Positions 17,180-25,658 are shown, counted from the first letter of the stretch. The stretch is 41,837 nt of DNA from Ruminococcus sp. (GCA_017405065.1 JAFRBD010000002.1:1-41837), one strand, 5' to 3'. The notes: generated by a model not told the origin, from the sequence alone. Translations and numbers: made by a program.

Positions 17180-17640
17180 GCTCCCTTTCCTAAGGGAGCT
17201 GTCGCGCAGCGACTGAGGGTTGCCATGAGTAAAGATAAACCTATTCCCAGAGAATTGCCATCAAGAAAAAATGCTCGCGATCTTAGGAAAAATCCAACAA
17301 AAGAGGAAAATCATCTTTGGTATGATTTTTTAAGAAGTTATCCACTTCGTTTCCATCGCCAATATGTGATTGAATCATATATCGTTGACTTCTTTTGTCC
17401 AAAGGCAAAACTGGTTATTGAGTTGGATGGGAATCAGCATTATAAAAACGATAATGCTGTCAGCTATGATATTAACCGCACACAAGAAATCGAAAAATAT
17501 GGTTTTCTTGTGTTGCGCTACACGAATCTTGATATTCATCGGCACTTCAGAAATGTTTGTGAAGATATCGATAAGCATGTACAGGAGAGGATGAAACCCT
17601 CCGGCACTTCGTGCCACCTCCCTTAGGAAAGGGAGGCTTT
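17179..17640 (+). mobile_element. Family C element containing a DUF559 nuclease gene
   Basis: The left end CTCCCTTTCCTAAGGGAG, then a GTCGCGCAGCGAC hairpin, then GAGGGTTG is mirrored by the right end AACCCTCC, then GGCACTTCGTGCC, then CTCCCTTAGGAAAGGGAG. The ORF begins four bases after the left end and terminates inside the right end. A non-coding element with the same two ends lies at 38099-38217. No transposase is present; mobility is inferred from the matching ends and the foreign-looking cargo. Confidence 0.7.
17225..17626 (+). CDS. DUF559 (Vsr-like PD-(D/E)XK) endonuclease-domain protein
   Basis: A 133-aa protein with the DUF559 signature: NARDLRKNPTKEENHLW, then PLRFHRQYVIESYIVDFFCP, then KAKLVIELDGNQHY and a final GFLVLRYTNLDI. 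The D...ELDG core is the expected nuclease active site, related to very-short-patch-repair endonucleases. GAGGGT of the left repeat serves as Shine-Dalgarno six bases from ATG 17225. The last nine residues (PSGTSCHLP) and the TAG stop are encoded by the right repeat end. Codon use is strongly AT-rich compared with ygeW and arcC. The gene interrupts a catabolic operon with no functional link, so I read it as repeat cargo or a repeat-associated protein. Confidence 0.88.
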   Translation: MSKDKPIPRELPSRKNARDLRKNPTKEENHLWYDFLRSYPLRFHRQYVIESYIVDFFCPKAKLVIELDGNQHYKNDNAVSYDINRTQEIEKYGFLVLRYTNLDIHRHFRNVCEDIDKHVQERMKPSGTSCHLP

Positions 17641-17655
17641 AGGTGAGATATTACT

Positions 17656-18609
17656 ATGAAAAGAATCGTCGTCGCCCTCGGCGGGAATGCCTTGGGCAAG
17701 AATCTGACAGAACAATTTGAGGCGGTGAAGGTCACCGCCAAGGCGATCGCCGACCTGATCGGGGACGGCAGCGAGGTCGTCATCACCCACGGCAACGGCC
17801 CGCAGGTCGGCAAGATCGACGCGGCGATGAACGCCCTTTTGCTCGAGGATCCGACCGAGGAAAAGACGTCGCTCTCCATGTGCGTCGCGATGAGTCAGGC
17901 GTATATCGGCTACGATATCCAGAACGCCCTGCGCAAGGAGCTGATGCGCCGCGGGATGTACAAGCCCGTCGTCACCATCATCACGCAGGTAGAAGTCAGC
18001 AACGACGATCCTGCGATGAAGAATCCCACGAAGCCGATCGGCAAATTCATGACCGAGGAACAGGCGCAGCGGTTAAAGGAGCATTACGGCTATGCCGTCG
18101 CCGAGGATTCGGGCAGAGGATGGCGGCGTGTGGTCGCTTCCCCGCAGCCGCAGTATATCATTGAGATCGACGCGATCCGCGCTTCCTTACAAGCGGGCTC
18201 CGTGGTCATTTGCTGCGGAGGCGGGGGTATCCCCGTGCGCCGAAAGGATGATTACCTCAAGGGCTGTGCCGCCGTGATCGACAAGGACTATTGCTCCGCG
18301 CTGCTTGCCGAGAACCTGAACGCCGATGTATTATTGATCCTGACGGCGATCGATAAGGTGAAGATTCATTTCGGTACGGCGGATGAACAGAGTCTCGACC
18401 GCGTCAGCCTCAACGAGCTGTGCCGCTATATCGACGACGGCGAGTTCGCGTCGGGCAGTATGCTGCCGAAGGCAGAAGCCGCCGCGCGCTTTGTCGAAGG
18501 CGGCAAGGGCAGAAAAGCGATCATCGCCGCGCTCGAAGAAGCCGGAGAAGCGGTCAAAGGCAAGGCGGGGACGGTTATATTTAATGAGGACTTAGGAGTT
18601 AGGAATTAG
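17656..18609 (+). CDS. arcC: Carbamate kinase
   Basis: A 317-aa amino-acid-kinase-family enzyme with VALGGNALGKN at the N-terminus, THGNGPQVGKID (residues 44-55), VICCGGGGIPVRR and the C-terminal FVEGGKGRKAIIA. It makes ATP from carbamoyl phosphate and ADP, releasing ammonia and CO2. Its location after ygeY and ygeW fits the energy-yielding end of urate breakdown. AGGTGA upstream of ATG 17656 comes directly after the family C element. The C-terminus LGVRN and the TAG stop are encoded by a family A repeat, so the native C-terminal end was probably a few residues different. The gene is otherwise full length. Confidence 0.95.
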   Translation: MKRIVVALGGNALGKNLTEQFEAVKVTAKAIADLIGDGSEVVITHGNGPQVGKIDAAMNALLLEDPTEEKTSLSMCVAMSQAYIGYDIQNALRKELMRRGMYKPVVTIITQVEVSNDDPAMKNPTKPIGKFMTEEQAQRLKEHYGYAVAEDSGRGWRRVVASPQPQYIIEIDAIRASLQAGSVVICCGGGGIPVRRKDDYLKGCAAVIDKDYCSALLAENLNADVLLILTAIDKVKIHFGTADEQSLDRVSLNELCRYIDDGEFASGSMLPKAEAAARFVEGGKGRKAIIAALEEAGEAVKGKAGTVIFNEDLGVRN

Positions 18610-18796
18610 GAATGAACGGCGGGCTCTGCCCGCACCCGATATGTATTTCATTTAGCATAAACGTATATACTATAGAAAGATAACGCTCATGACTTTTTCA
18701 AAGAGTCATGAGCGTTACTGATAAATGATGGTATTTCAATCAAAAAGCCGTCAGGCTTTCCCTCAATTCCTAATTCCTATTTCCTAATTCCTCATT
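18583..18796. repeat. Family A element between convergent arcC and guaD
   Basis: The left end is GGAGTTAGGAATTAGGAAT plus a GGCGGGCTCTGCCCGC hairpin. The right end is a GCCGTCAGGC hairpin plus TTCCTAATTCCTATTTCC. It carries a terminator in the middle and is closely similar to the element at 27075-27288. Both flanking genes stop inside its ends. Confidence 0.85.
18682..18716. terminator. Bidirectional terminator inside a family A element
   Basis: A perfect 13-bp stem AACGCTCATGACT / AGTCATGAGCGTT with a 9-base loop serves the convergent arcC and guaD genes. Confidence 0.75.
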
Positions 18797-20064
18797 ATTT
18801 CAATGCCGCGGCAATATTTCGCCTTCAGCGCCTTGACGTCGCCCGCGAGGTAGATCGAACGCTCAAGGCGTTCCTGTAATGTAAGCTCCTGCGGGTGGGG
18901 GAGCAGGCTGTCATCGATCACGACGGCGTCGAACTCATAGCCCTCTTCAAAGGAGCCGACCTTGCCGAAGAAGGCGCCGCCGCCTTTGGTCGCCATGTAA
19001 AAGACCTCGCCGACGTTCAGCGGTTTCTGACCTTGATCGACCAGCCGCCAGTACAGGCGGCTGACCTGCAGGGCGTCCACCATGGCGGTGAACATGCTCT
19101 CGCTGTGACCGCCCGCGACGTCCGAGCCCAGTCCGATGTTCATATCCGCTTCCAGATATTTTCTGACCGGCGCGATCCCCGAGGCGACGTTCGTGTTGGA
19201 CGCGGGACAATGGGCGATGAACACGCCGTTTTCCTTCATGCGGGCGATCTCTTTCTCGTCGGAGTACACGCAGTGCGCCATGACGGCTTTTTCAGGCTTG
19301 CCGAACAATCCGAAGCGGTTGTATGCTTCGCCGTAGTTTTCCGCCCACGGACAAAGCTCTTTGACCCACGCCACCTCGCCGGGATTCTCGCTGAGGTGGG
19401 TTTGGACGGGGATATGATATTGTTTGCTGAGCATCCCCAAGCCTTTCGTTAACTCGTCGGTGCAGGAGGGGATGAAGCGCGGGGTGATGATGGGATAGGT
19501 GTTTTTGTATTTTTCCTGCGTTTCCTTGATGAAGCGCTCCGTATCCGCAAGGCTTGTTTGAGCGGACGCTTCTCGCAGCGTATCGGGAGAGTTGCGGTCC
19601 ATGTTGACCTTGCCGACATAGCTGACCACGCCGATATTTTCTAATTTATCCATCAGCAGCTCGGTCGCCGTTCTGTGCAGGGTGCCGAAGACGCAGAGCC
19701 GCGTCGTGGCGCTACTTCTGATCGCGTTCGCGAAGATGGTGTAGGCGTTGTCGGCGTAGACAAGATCGCCGTACTTGCTCTCCTCGGGGAAAGCGTAGGT
19801 GTTCAGCCAGTCGAGCAGCTCTCTGTCCATACCCAGTCCGCGGTAGGCGTACTGCGGCGCGTGGATGTGCAGATCGACCATGCCGGGCATGACCAGCATC
19901 CCGCTGTGATCGTGTACGGGCAGGTCGGCATATCGGTCGGGGATCATGTCGAAAACGCCGGCGCAAACGCCGTTCTCGCAGATCAGATAGCTGTTCTCTT
20001 TGGTGATCAAATGGTTTTTATCGGCGCTGTAGCAGATATCGCCGCGGATGATGAAGCTGTTCAT
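18784..20064 (-). CDS. guaD: Guanine deaminase
   Basis: A 426-aa amidohydrolase with the zinc-binding VDLHIHAPQYAYRG (H66, H68). The guanine-deaminase-specific DWLNTYAFPEESKY loop is present, as are THLSENPGEVAW, MAHCVYS, HCPASNTN and GLGSDVAGG. It converts guanine to xanthine and ammonia in the cytoplasm. GGAGGTT upstream of ATG 20064 supports the start and a strong promoter lies at 20126-20154. The C-terminal MRN and TAG come from the right end of a family A repeat. It is divergent from the nucleoside ABC importer, which suggests shared control of purine uptake and use. SsnA-type chlorohydrolase is the alternative name, but the LNTY loop favours GuaD. Confidence 0.93.
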   Translation of the reverse strand: MNSFIIRGDICYSADKNHLITKENSYLICENGVCAGVFDMIPDRYADLPVHDHSGMLVMPGMVDLHIHAPQYAYRGLGMDRELLDWLNTYAFPEESKYGDLVYADNAYTIFANAIRSSATTRLCVFGTLHRTATELLMDKLENIGVVSYVGKVNMDRNSPDTLREASAQTSLADTERFIKETQEKYKNTYPIITPRFIPSCTDELTKGLGMLSKQYHIPVQTHLSENPGEVAWVKELCPWAENYGEAYNRFGLFGKPEKAVMAHCVYSDEKEIARMKENGVFIAHCPASNTNVASGIAPVRKYLEADMNIGLGSDVAGGHSESMFTAMVDALQVSRLYWRLVDQGQKPLNVGEVFYMATKGGGAFFGKVGSFEEGYEFDAVVIDDSLLPHPQELTLQERLERSIYLAGDVKALKAKYCRGIEIMRN

Positions 20065-20125
20065 AAGGAACCTCCGGGTCGGTGGGCAGTGGTTGGCGAG
20101 CAGTTGACATGTATTTTATGCTTAT

Positions 20126-20154
20126 ATTATAACGCTGTTTTGGTCGCGGTGCAA
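20126..20154 (-). promoter_or_regulatory. Promoter of guaD
   Basis: Minus strand TTGCAC, 17-base spacer, TATAAT. Confidence 0.8.
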
Positions 20155-20272
20155 CTGTTTAAAATGCGAATATAGAAATATTGAATAGGCAGCGGCAGAA
20201 ACTTTGTTAATAATTTGTTAAAAATGATAAAATACATTGGTGAAACAATGACTTTTTTTACATTATTTTCAA

Positions 20273-20301
20273 TTGTCAATGGGAATCTGATTATGTATAA
20301 T
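20273..20301 (+). promoter_or_regulatory. Promoter of the nucleoside importer operon
   Basis: TTGTCA, 17-base spacer, TATAAT. The expected transcript starts about 60 bases before the start codon, too short for a purine riboswitch. Confidence 0.85.
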
Positions 20302-20313
20302 TAATGAGTAAGT

Positions 20314-20335
20314 GTATTGCCGCTTGCGGCAATAC
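20314..20335 (+). promoter_or_regulatory. Perfect 22-base palindrome in the 5' leader of the BMP lipoprotein gene
   Basis: GTATTGCCGC TT GCGGCAATAC forms either a 5'-leader hairpin or an operator just after the -10. No T-run follows, so it is not a simple attenuator. Confidence 0.65.
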
Positions 20336-20369
20336 TTGTTAAAATCCTATATTTTATCAGGAGGAAAAA

Positions 20370-21641
20370 ATGAAGAAAATTATTGCTTTAGTACTGGCTG
20401 TTCTTTTCGTATGCGGCGCTCTCGCGGCTTGCGGCGGTTCATCTACCGATACCAAGACCGACGATAATAAGGCTACATCCGATCAGAAGACCACCGCCGA
20501 CAGTGATTTTAAAGCCGGCGTAGTGCTGGTAGGCGACGAGAACGAGGGCTACACCTTCGCTCACATGGAAGGCATCAAGACTGCCGCTGCCAATCTCGGA
20601 ATCGCTGACGACCAGATCATCTGGAAGTACAACATCCCCGAGGACGAGCAGTGCAAGGACGCTTGTGACGACCTCGTAGGTCAGGGCTGTAAGGTCATCT
20701 TCACCAACTCTTACGGTCACCAGAGCTACACCCAGCAGGCTGCTGAAGAGTATCCCGAGGTACAGTTCGTTGCGATGACCGGCGATACCGCTAAGGCTTC
20801 GGGTCTGGAGAACTTCAGTAACGCGTTCACCCGCGTATATGAGTCCAGATACGTATCCGGCGTTGTGGCGGGCCTCAAGCTCCAGCAGCTGATCGACGAA
20901 GGCAAGATCGCTGACGAGAACAAGGACGGCGACAACATCAAGATCGGTTATGTAGGCGCTTATCCCTACGCTGAGGTTGTTTCCGGCTACACTGCTTTCT
21001 ATCTCGGCATCAAGAGCATCGTTGAGAATGTTGTGATGGACGTTCAGTACACCAACTCTTGGTTCGACATGGTCGCTGAAGGCGCTGCTGCCGACGCTCT
21101 GATGGCTCGCGGCTGCGTGATCATCGGTCAGCACGCTGACTCCACCGGCGCTCCCTCTGCCGTACAGGCTGCTCTGGACGGCGGCAAGGTCGCTTACTCC
21201 GTAGGCTACAATGTTGACATGCTGTCTGTCGCTCCCACCGCTGCGCTGACTTCCGCTACCAACAACTGGGCTGTATACTATGAGTATGCTCTGGGTACCG
21301 CTATGAAGGGCGAGAAGATCGACACCAACTGGGCAGAAGGCTATGAGAAGGACGCTGTTGCGATCACCGCTCTCGGCGAGAGCTGCGCTGAAGGCACTCA
21401 GGAGAAGGTCGACGATATCATCGCTAAGATCAAGGCCGGCGAGCTGCAGGTATTCGCTCAGGATTCCTTCACCGTAGGCGGCGAGAAGGTCGAGGAAGCT
21501 TTCGCTACCGATACCGACGGCGACTTTGCTCCCGACGCTGACAATGCAATGTTTGACGGTTACTATCATGAGTCCTACTTCCAGTCCGCTCCGTCCTTCC
21601 AGCTGAGAATCGACGGCATCACCGAACTGAACAACAACTGA
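20370..21641 (+). CDS. BMP-family nucleoside-binding lipoprotein
   Basis: A 423-aa substrate-binding lipoprotein. Residues 1-20 are a lipoprotein signal peptide ending in LAAC (lipidated C21), followed by a Thr/Asp/Lys-rich linker to about residue 45. The Bmp/PnrA fold contains KAGVVLVGDENEGYTFAHMEG, IFTNSYGHQSYTQQAAEEYP, GYVGAYPYAEVVSGYTAF and CVIIGQHADSTGAPSAVQAA. The family binds purine nucleosides and presents them to an ABC permease. Codon choice is the most optimised in the window (GCT, TAC, AAG), suggesting high expression. AGGAGG seven bases before ATG 20370 is strong. The ATPase and permease genes follow after a stem-loop and a repeat, a common way to lower downstream expression. Confidence 0.95.
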   Translation: MKKIIALVLAVLFVCGALAACGGSSTDTKTDDNKATSDQKTTADSDFKAGVVLVGDENEGYTFAHMEGIKTAAANLGIADDQIIWKYNIPEDEQCKDACDDLVGQGCKVIFTNSYGHQSYTQQAAEEYPEVQFVAMTGDTAKASGLENFSNAFTRVYESRYVSGVVAGLKLQQLIDEGKIADENKDGDNIKIGYVGAYPYAEVVSGYTAFYLGIKSIVENVVMDVQYTNSWFDMVAEGAAADALMARGCVIIGQHADSTGAPSAVQAALDGGKVAYSVGYNVDMLSVAPTAALTSATNNWAVYYEYALGTAMKGEKIDTNWAEGYEKDAVAITALGESCAEGTQEKVDDIIAKIKAGELQVFAQDSFTVGGEKVEEAFATDTDGDFAPDADNAMFDGYYHESYFQSAPSFQLRIDGITELNNN

Positions 21642-21659
21642 TTTGTAACGACTGAATAG

Positions 21660-21693
21660 GTAAAGGGAAGCTGATTTCTCGGCTTCCCTTTAC
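21660..21693 (+). terminator. Intra-operon stem-loop after the binding protein gene
   Basis: A perfect 12-bp stem GTAAAGGGAAGC / GCTTCCCTTTAC with a weak T-tract is suited to partial termination or 3'-end protection. Confidence 0.6.
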
Positions 21694-21703
21694 GTGGTTT
21701 ATA

Positions 21704-21871
21704 CAATTAGGAATGAGGAATCAGGAATGAGGAATTTCGGGAAACGCGTGACCGCGTTTTGATTGATATGTTTTTCATTCCCCGGGAAACGGCTTTACCG
21801 TATCTTGCGTCGATTTGTCGCAGCTGTTTTTGATTCCTGATTCCTCATTCCTCATTCCTAATTCCTAATTG
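21704..21871 (+). repeat. Family A element inside the ABC operon
   Basis: The left end AATTAGGAATGAGGAATCAGG, then GGGAAACGCGTGACCGCGTTTTGATT-type sequence, is mirrored by the right end TTGATTCCTGATTCC to CCTAATTCCTAATTG. Confidence 0.85.
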
Positions 21872-21890
21872 AAAAAGAGGGGGTAGAATT

Positions 21891-23453
21891 TTGGATAACA
21901 ACATTGCTGTCAGCATGAAGCATATCACCAAGGCGTTCGGTACCAAGGTCGTCGCGAACAAGGACGTTTCCATGGATATCGAGAAGGGTGAGATCCTCGC
22001 GCTGCTCGGCGAGAACGGCTCCGGCAAGACCACCCTGATGAATATGCTCTCGGGTATCTATCATCAGGATTCGGGTCAGATATTCGTCGATGGGCAGGAG
22101 GTGCATATCACCTCGCCCAAGGACGCCTACGAGCTGGGGATCGGCATGATCCACCAGCACTTCAAGCTGGTCGACGTCCTGACCGCTACCGAGAACGTCG
22201 CGCTGGGCATGGATAAGAAGAAGGCGAAGAACAACCGTGTGATCGCCAAGGCGATCGAGGAGATCTGTGATAAATACGGCTTTGACGTGGATCCGAAGAA
22301 AAAGGTCTACAATATGACCGTATCCCAGAAGCAGACGCTCGAGATCGTCAAGACGCTGTACCGCGGCGCGAACATCCTGATCCTGGACGAGCCTACCGCC
22401 GTTCTGACGCCGCAGGAGACCGACAAGCTCTTTACCGTCCTGCGCAACATGAAGGCGGACGGAAAGTCCATCATCATCATCACCCATAAGCTGCACGAGG
22501 TGCTTGCGATCTCCGACCGCGTATCGATCCTTCGTAAGGGCGAGTACATCGGCACCGTCAAAACCTCTGAAGCGACCGTTCAGTCGCTGACCGAGATGAT
22601 GGTCGGTCAGAAGGTGGAGCTCGATATCGAGCGCCCCGAGATAGAGAACAAGGAACTCAGGCTGCAGATCGAGCATCTGACCTGTCTGGACAAGTACGGC
22701 GTGACCGCCCTCGACGACGTGTCGTTTGACGCGTTCGGCGGCGAGATCTTAGGTATCGCGGGTATCTCCGGCTCCGGTCAGAAGCAGCTGCTTGAATCGA
22801 TCGCGGGTCTGCAGGAAACACAGCCCGGCAGCTCCATTATCTATATCGACCCCGAAACCGGCAAAAAAGAGCAGATCATCGGCAAGAACGTCACCCAGAT
22901 CAAGAAGATGGGCGTTGCCCTCTCCTTTGTTCCCGAGGACAGACTCGGTATGGGTCTGGTCGGAACGATGGGCATGACCGACAACATGATGCTGCGCTCG
23001 TATAAAAAGGGACATTCGATGTTTGCCGACCGCAAGACGCCCCGTGATCTGGCACTCAGGGTCAAGGATGAGCTCGAGGTTGTCACCCCGGGCATCCAGA
23101 CGCCTGTGCGCCGACTTTCCGGCGGTAACGTACAGAAGGTGCTTGTCGGCAGAGAGATCGCGGCAGAGCCGACCGTACTGATGGCGGCTTACGCCGTGCG
23201 CGGCTTGGATATCAACACATCTTATACCATCTACCGTCTCCTCAATGAGGAGAAAAAGAAGGGTACCGCCGTCATTTATGTCGGCGAGGACCTCGACGTA
23301 CTGCTCGCTCTGTGCGACCGTATCGCCGTACTGTGCGACGGCAAGCTCAACGGTATCGTTGACGGCAGGACCGTCACCAAGGAAGAGGTCGGCGAGCTGA
23401 TGACACATTTAAAGGAAGAGGGGGTGAGCGCTGATGACGGCAGCAACGCATAA
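21891..23453 (+). CDS. Nucleoside ABC transporter ATP-binding protein (two NBDs)
   Basis: A 520-aa protein with two ABC domains. The first has Walker A GENGSGKTT (residues 40-48), a variant signature MTVSQKQTLEIVK and Walker B ILILDEPTAVLT. The second has a degenerate Walker A GISGSGQKQ, a good signature RLSGGNVQKVLVGRE and a Walker B region altered to LMAAYAVRGLD, so ATP hydrolysis is probably asymmetric. This is normal for NupO/RbsA-type ATPases. Start is TTG 21891 with GAGGGGG upstream. It overlaps the next permease gene by 20 bases. It energises purine-nucleoside import with the BMP lipoprotein and two permeases. Confidence 0.94.
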   Translation: MDNNIAVSMKHITKAFGTKVVANKDVSMDIEKGEILALLGENGSGKTTLMNMLSGIYHQDSGQIFVDGQEVHITSPKDAYELGIGMIHQHFKLVDVLTATENVALGMDKKKAKNNRVIAKAIEEICDKYGFDVDPKKKVYNMTVSQKQTLEIVKTLYRGANILILDEPTAVLTPQETDKLFTVLRNMKADGKSIIIITHKLHEVLAISDRVSILRKGEYIGTVKTSEATVQSLTEMMVGQKVELDIERPEIENKELRLQIEHLTCLDKYGVTALDDVSFDAFGGEILGIAGISGSGQKQLLESIAGLQETQPGSSIIYIDPETGKKEQIIGKNVTQIKKMGVALSFVPEDRLGMGLVGTMGMTDNMMLRSYKKGHSMFADRKTPRDLALRVKDELEVVTPGIQTPVRRLSGGNVQKVLVGREIAAEPTVLMAAYAVRGLDINTSYTIYRLLNEEKKKGTAVIYVGEDLDVLLALCDRIAVLCDGKLNGIVDGRTVTKEEVGELMTHLKEEGVSADDGSNA

Positions 23454-24576
23454 GACGGCGACAACGCATAAAAAAGATCCTTTGGTAAGAATGGTGCGCC
23501 GTGAGACGATGCCGCTGTGGAAATCCGTTATGGTGCGTGTGATCGCGGTCGTCGCCTCGCTGCTCGTATCGGGCGTTATCATCTACCTGCTCACCGGCGC
23601 AAGCCCGCTGAACGTCTACAAGTCGATGATCGAGGGCGCTTTCGGCAATAACGCAGCGAATTACGCCCAAAAGACATGGATCACCGTGCGTGATACCATG
23701 ATGCTTCTGTGTATCGCGGTGGGTTTAGCGCCCGCCTTTAAGATGAAGTTCTGGAACATCGGCGCCGAGGGTCAGGTACTGGTCGGCGGTATCGCTACCG
23801 CGGCATGTATGATCTATCTCAAGAACCTGCCTCCCGTACTGCTGTTCATCTGCATGGTCGGCGCTTCGCTCTTAGCGGGCGCGATCTGGGGACTGCTTCC
23901 CGCTGTATTCAAGGCGAAGTGGGACACCAACGAGACGCTCTTTACCCTGATGATGAACTATGTCGCCTTACAGCTGACCTCCTTCTGCGTCGCAAAGTGG
24001 GAGAATCCGATCGGCTCCAATAAGGTCGGCATCATCAATCAGGGCGCCCAGAATCAGCAGGGCTGGTTCCCCGCGATCTTCGGTCAGGATTATATGCTCA
24101 ACGTCATCATCGTCATGGCGATCACGGTCGGCATGTTCTTTTACCTCAAGTACAGTAAGCAGGGCTACGAGATCGCCGTTATCGGTGATTCTCAGAACAC
24201 CGCCCGCTACGCCGGTATCTCCGTCAAGAAGGTCATCATCCGCACGATGCTGATCTCCGGCGCGATCTGCGGTCTTGCCGGTTTCATCACCGTATCCGGC
24301 TCCGCGCATACCATTTCTACCTCTACCGCCGGCGGCAAGGGCTTTACCGCTATCATCGTTGCCTGGCTGGCAAAATTCAATACATTCACCATGATCCTGG
24401 TGGCGCTGCTGATCACCGTGCTTGACAAGGGCGCGATCCAGGTCGCAACCGAGTTCAATATCAGCAAAGATATGTCCGCGATGATCACGGGTATCATCCT
24501 GTTCTTCATCATCGGCTCCGAGTTCTTTATCAACTACAAGCTGATATTCCGCAAGAAAGAGAAGGAGGTGGCGTAA
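23434..24576 (+). CDS. Nucleoside ABC transporter permease (NupP type)
   Basis: A 380-aa permease of the BPD_transp_2 (branched-chain/ribose) family with about nine to ten membrane segments. After a cytoplasmic N-terminus, the first helix is VMVRVIAVVASLLVSGVIIY. Typical segments are KMKFWNIGAEGQVLVGGI, the coupling-loop-like GYEIAVIGDSQNTARYAGIS and GGKGFTAIIVAWLAKF. ATG 23434 lies within the end of the ATPase gene, with an AGAGGGGGTGA SD, which indicates translational coupling. It forms the membrane pore with the following permease. Confidence 0.92.
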   Translation: MTAATHKTATTHKKDPLVRMVRRETMPLWKSVMVRVIAVVASLLVSGVIIYLLTGASPLNVYKSMIEGAFGNNAANYAQKTWITVRDTMMLLCIAVGLAPAFKMKFWNIGAEGQVLVGGIATAACMIYLKNLPPVLLFICMVGASLLAGAIWGLLPAVFKAKWDTNETLFTLMMNYVALQLTSFCVAKWENPIGSNKVGIINQGAQNQQGWFPAIFGQDYMLNVIIVMAITVGMFFYLKYSKQGYEIAVIGDSQNTARYAGISVKKVIIRTMLISGAICGLAGFITVSGSAHTISTSTAGGKGFTAIIVAWLAKFNTFTMILVALLITVLDKGAIQVATEFNISKDMSAMITGIILFFIIGSEFFINYKLIFRKKEKEVA

Positions 24577-24577
24577 G

Positions 24578-25564
24578 ATGGTAGGATTTATCTCCTTGTT
24601 CCAGCAGGCTGTCGTCTTCGGTACCATCATTATGTTCGGCGCTGTCGGTGAGATCATCACCGAAAAGAGCGGCAACCTCAATCTCGGCGTGCCCGGTATC
24701 ATGTATCTGGGCGGTATCTCTTCGCTGATCGGCGTATTCTTCTACGAGAATTCGACCGACAACCCCAACAAGTTCGTCTGTGTGCTGATCGCGCTGCTGT
24801 GCGCGTTCCTCGCCTCCGCGTTCGGCGGTCTGATCTTCAGCTTTTTGACGATCACGCTGCGCGCGAACCAGAACGTGACCGGTCTGACGCTGACCATCTT
24901 CGGCTCGGGCGTCGCGAACTTCTTCGGCGGTTCTCTGAACCAGCTGTCCGGCGGCGTCGGTCAGCTCCGTGTTCCGGTCACCTCCGACGCGTTCCGCGTT
25001 CAGCTTCCGGGTCTGTCCTCAATAGATAACTTCATCGGCAAGATGCTCTTCCAGTATGGCTGGCTGGCGTATGTCGCGATCGCCGTGGCGATCTTGGCGC
25101 AGGTATTCCTCAGCAAGAGCCGCGCGGGTCTGAACCTGCGCGCGGTCGGCGAGAACCCCGCTACCGCTGACGCGGCTGGCATCAACGTCACCGTGTACAA
25201 GTACCTCGCGACCTGCATCGGCGCGGGTATCTCGGGACTGGGCGGTCTGTACTATGTCATGGACTTCACACAGGGCAAATGGGCGAACGACGGCACTCTC
25301 GAGGGTCTCGGCTGGCTGGCTGTCGCGCTGGTCATCTTCACCACATGGCGTCCGAAAAACGCGATCTGGGGATCTTATCTATTCGGTCTGCTGTACTGGG
25401 TCTATATGTACATCGTCGGCATCTCCCGCGCTTCTCAGGAGCTGTTCAAGATGCTGCCGTACGTGGTTACCATCATCGTACTGATCATTATTTCGCTGAG
25501 GAAGAAGCGCGAGAATCAGCCGCCCGAGGCGCTGGGTCTCTCCTACTTCCGAGAAGACCGATGA
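24578..25564 (+). CDS. Nucleoside ABC transporter permease (NupQ type)
   Basis: A 328-aa permease of the same family, shorter than its partner, with about eight membrane helices. Characteristic segments are ITEKSGNLNLGVPGIMYLGG, RANQNVTGLTLTIFGSG, the coupling-loop-like GLNLRAVGENPATADAAGIN and DGTLEGLGWLAVALVIFTTW. It starts one base after the stop codon of the preceding permease, with GGAGGT upstream. The last gene of the operon, it is followed by a repeat fragment and a strong terminator. Together with the BMP protein and ATPase it completes a purine-nucleoside importer. Confidence 0.92.
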   Translation: MVGFISLFQQAVVFGTIIMFGAVGEIITEKSGNLNLGVPGIMYLGGISSLIGVFFYENSTDNPNKFVCVLIALLCAFLASAFGGLIFSFLTITLRANQNVTGLTLTIFGSGVANFFGGSLNQLSGGVGQLRVPVTSDAFRVQLPGLSSIDNFIGKMLFQYGWLAYVAIAVAILAQVFLSKSRAGLNLRAVGENPATADAAGINVTVYKYLATCIGAGISGLGGLYYVMDFTQGKWANDGTLEGLGWLAVALVIFTTWRPKNAIWGSYLFGLLYWVYMYIVGISRASQELFKMLPYVVTIIVLIIISLRKKRENQPPEALGLSYFREDR

Positions 25565-25566
25565 TG

Positions 25567-25612
25567 GTTAACGGTTAATGGTTTATGGCGGGCGCTGCCC
25601 GCACCCATTGAT
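25567..25612 (+). repeat. Family A-like repeat fragment
   Basis: TTAACGGTTAATGG-type units lead into GGCGGGCGCTGCCCGCACCC, the same hairpin that marks one half of family A elements. Confidence 0.6.
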
Positions 25613-25625
25613 ATTTGCATTTTGG

Positions 25626-25658
25626 GGAGGGTGTGTAGGAATACACACTCTCCTTTTT
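25626..25658 (+). terminator. Rho-independent terminator of the ABC importer operon
   Basis: A GGAGGGTGTGTA / TACACACTCTCC stem (one wobble pair) with a 4-base loop is followed by T5. Confidence 0.85.

Noticed and set aside
20302..20369. Purine riboswitch before the nucleoside importer
   Set aside because: Only about 60 bases separate the promoter from the start codon, and there is one simple palindrome, not a three-way junction.
22741..23250. Inactivating mutations in the second nucleotide-binding domain of the nucleoside ATPase
   Set aside because: Degenerate Walker motifs in the second domain are common in this ATPase family, so this is not evidence of a broken gene.
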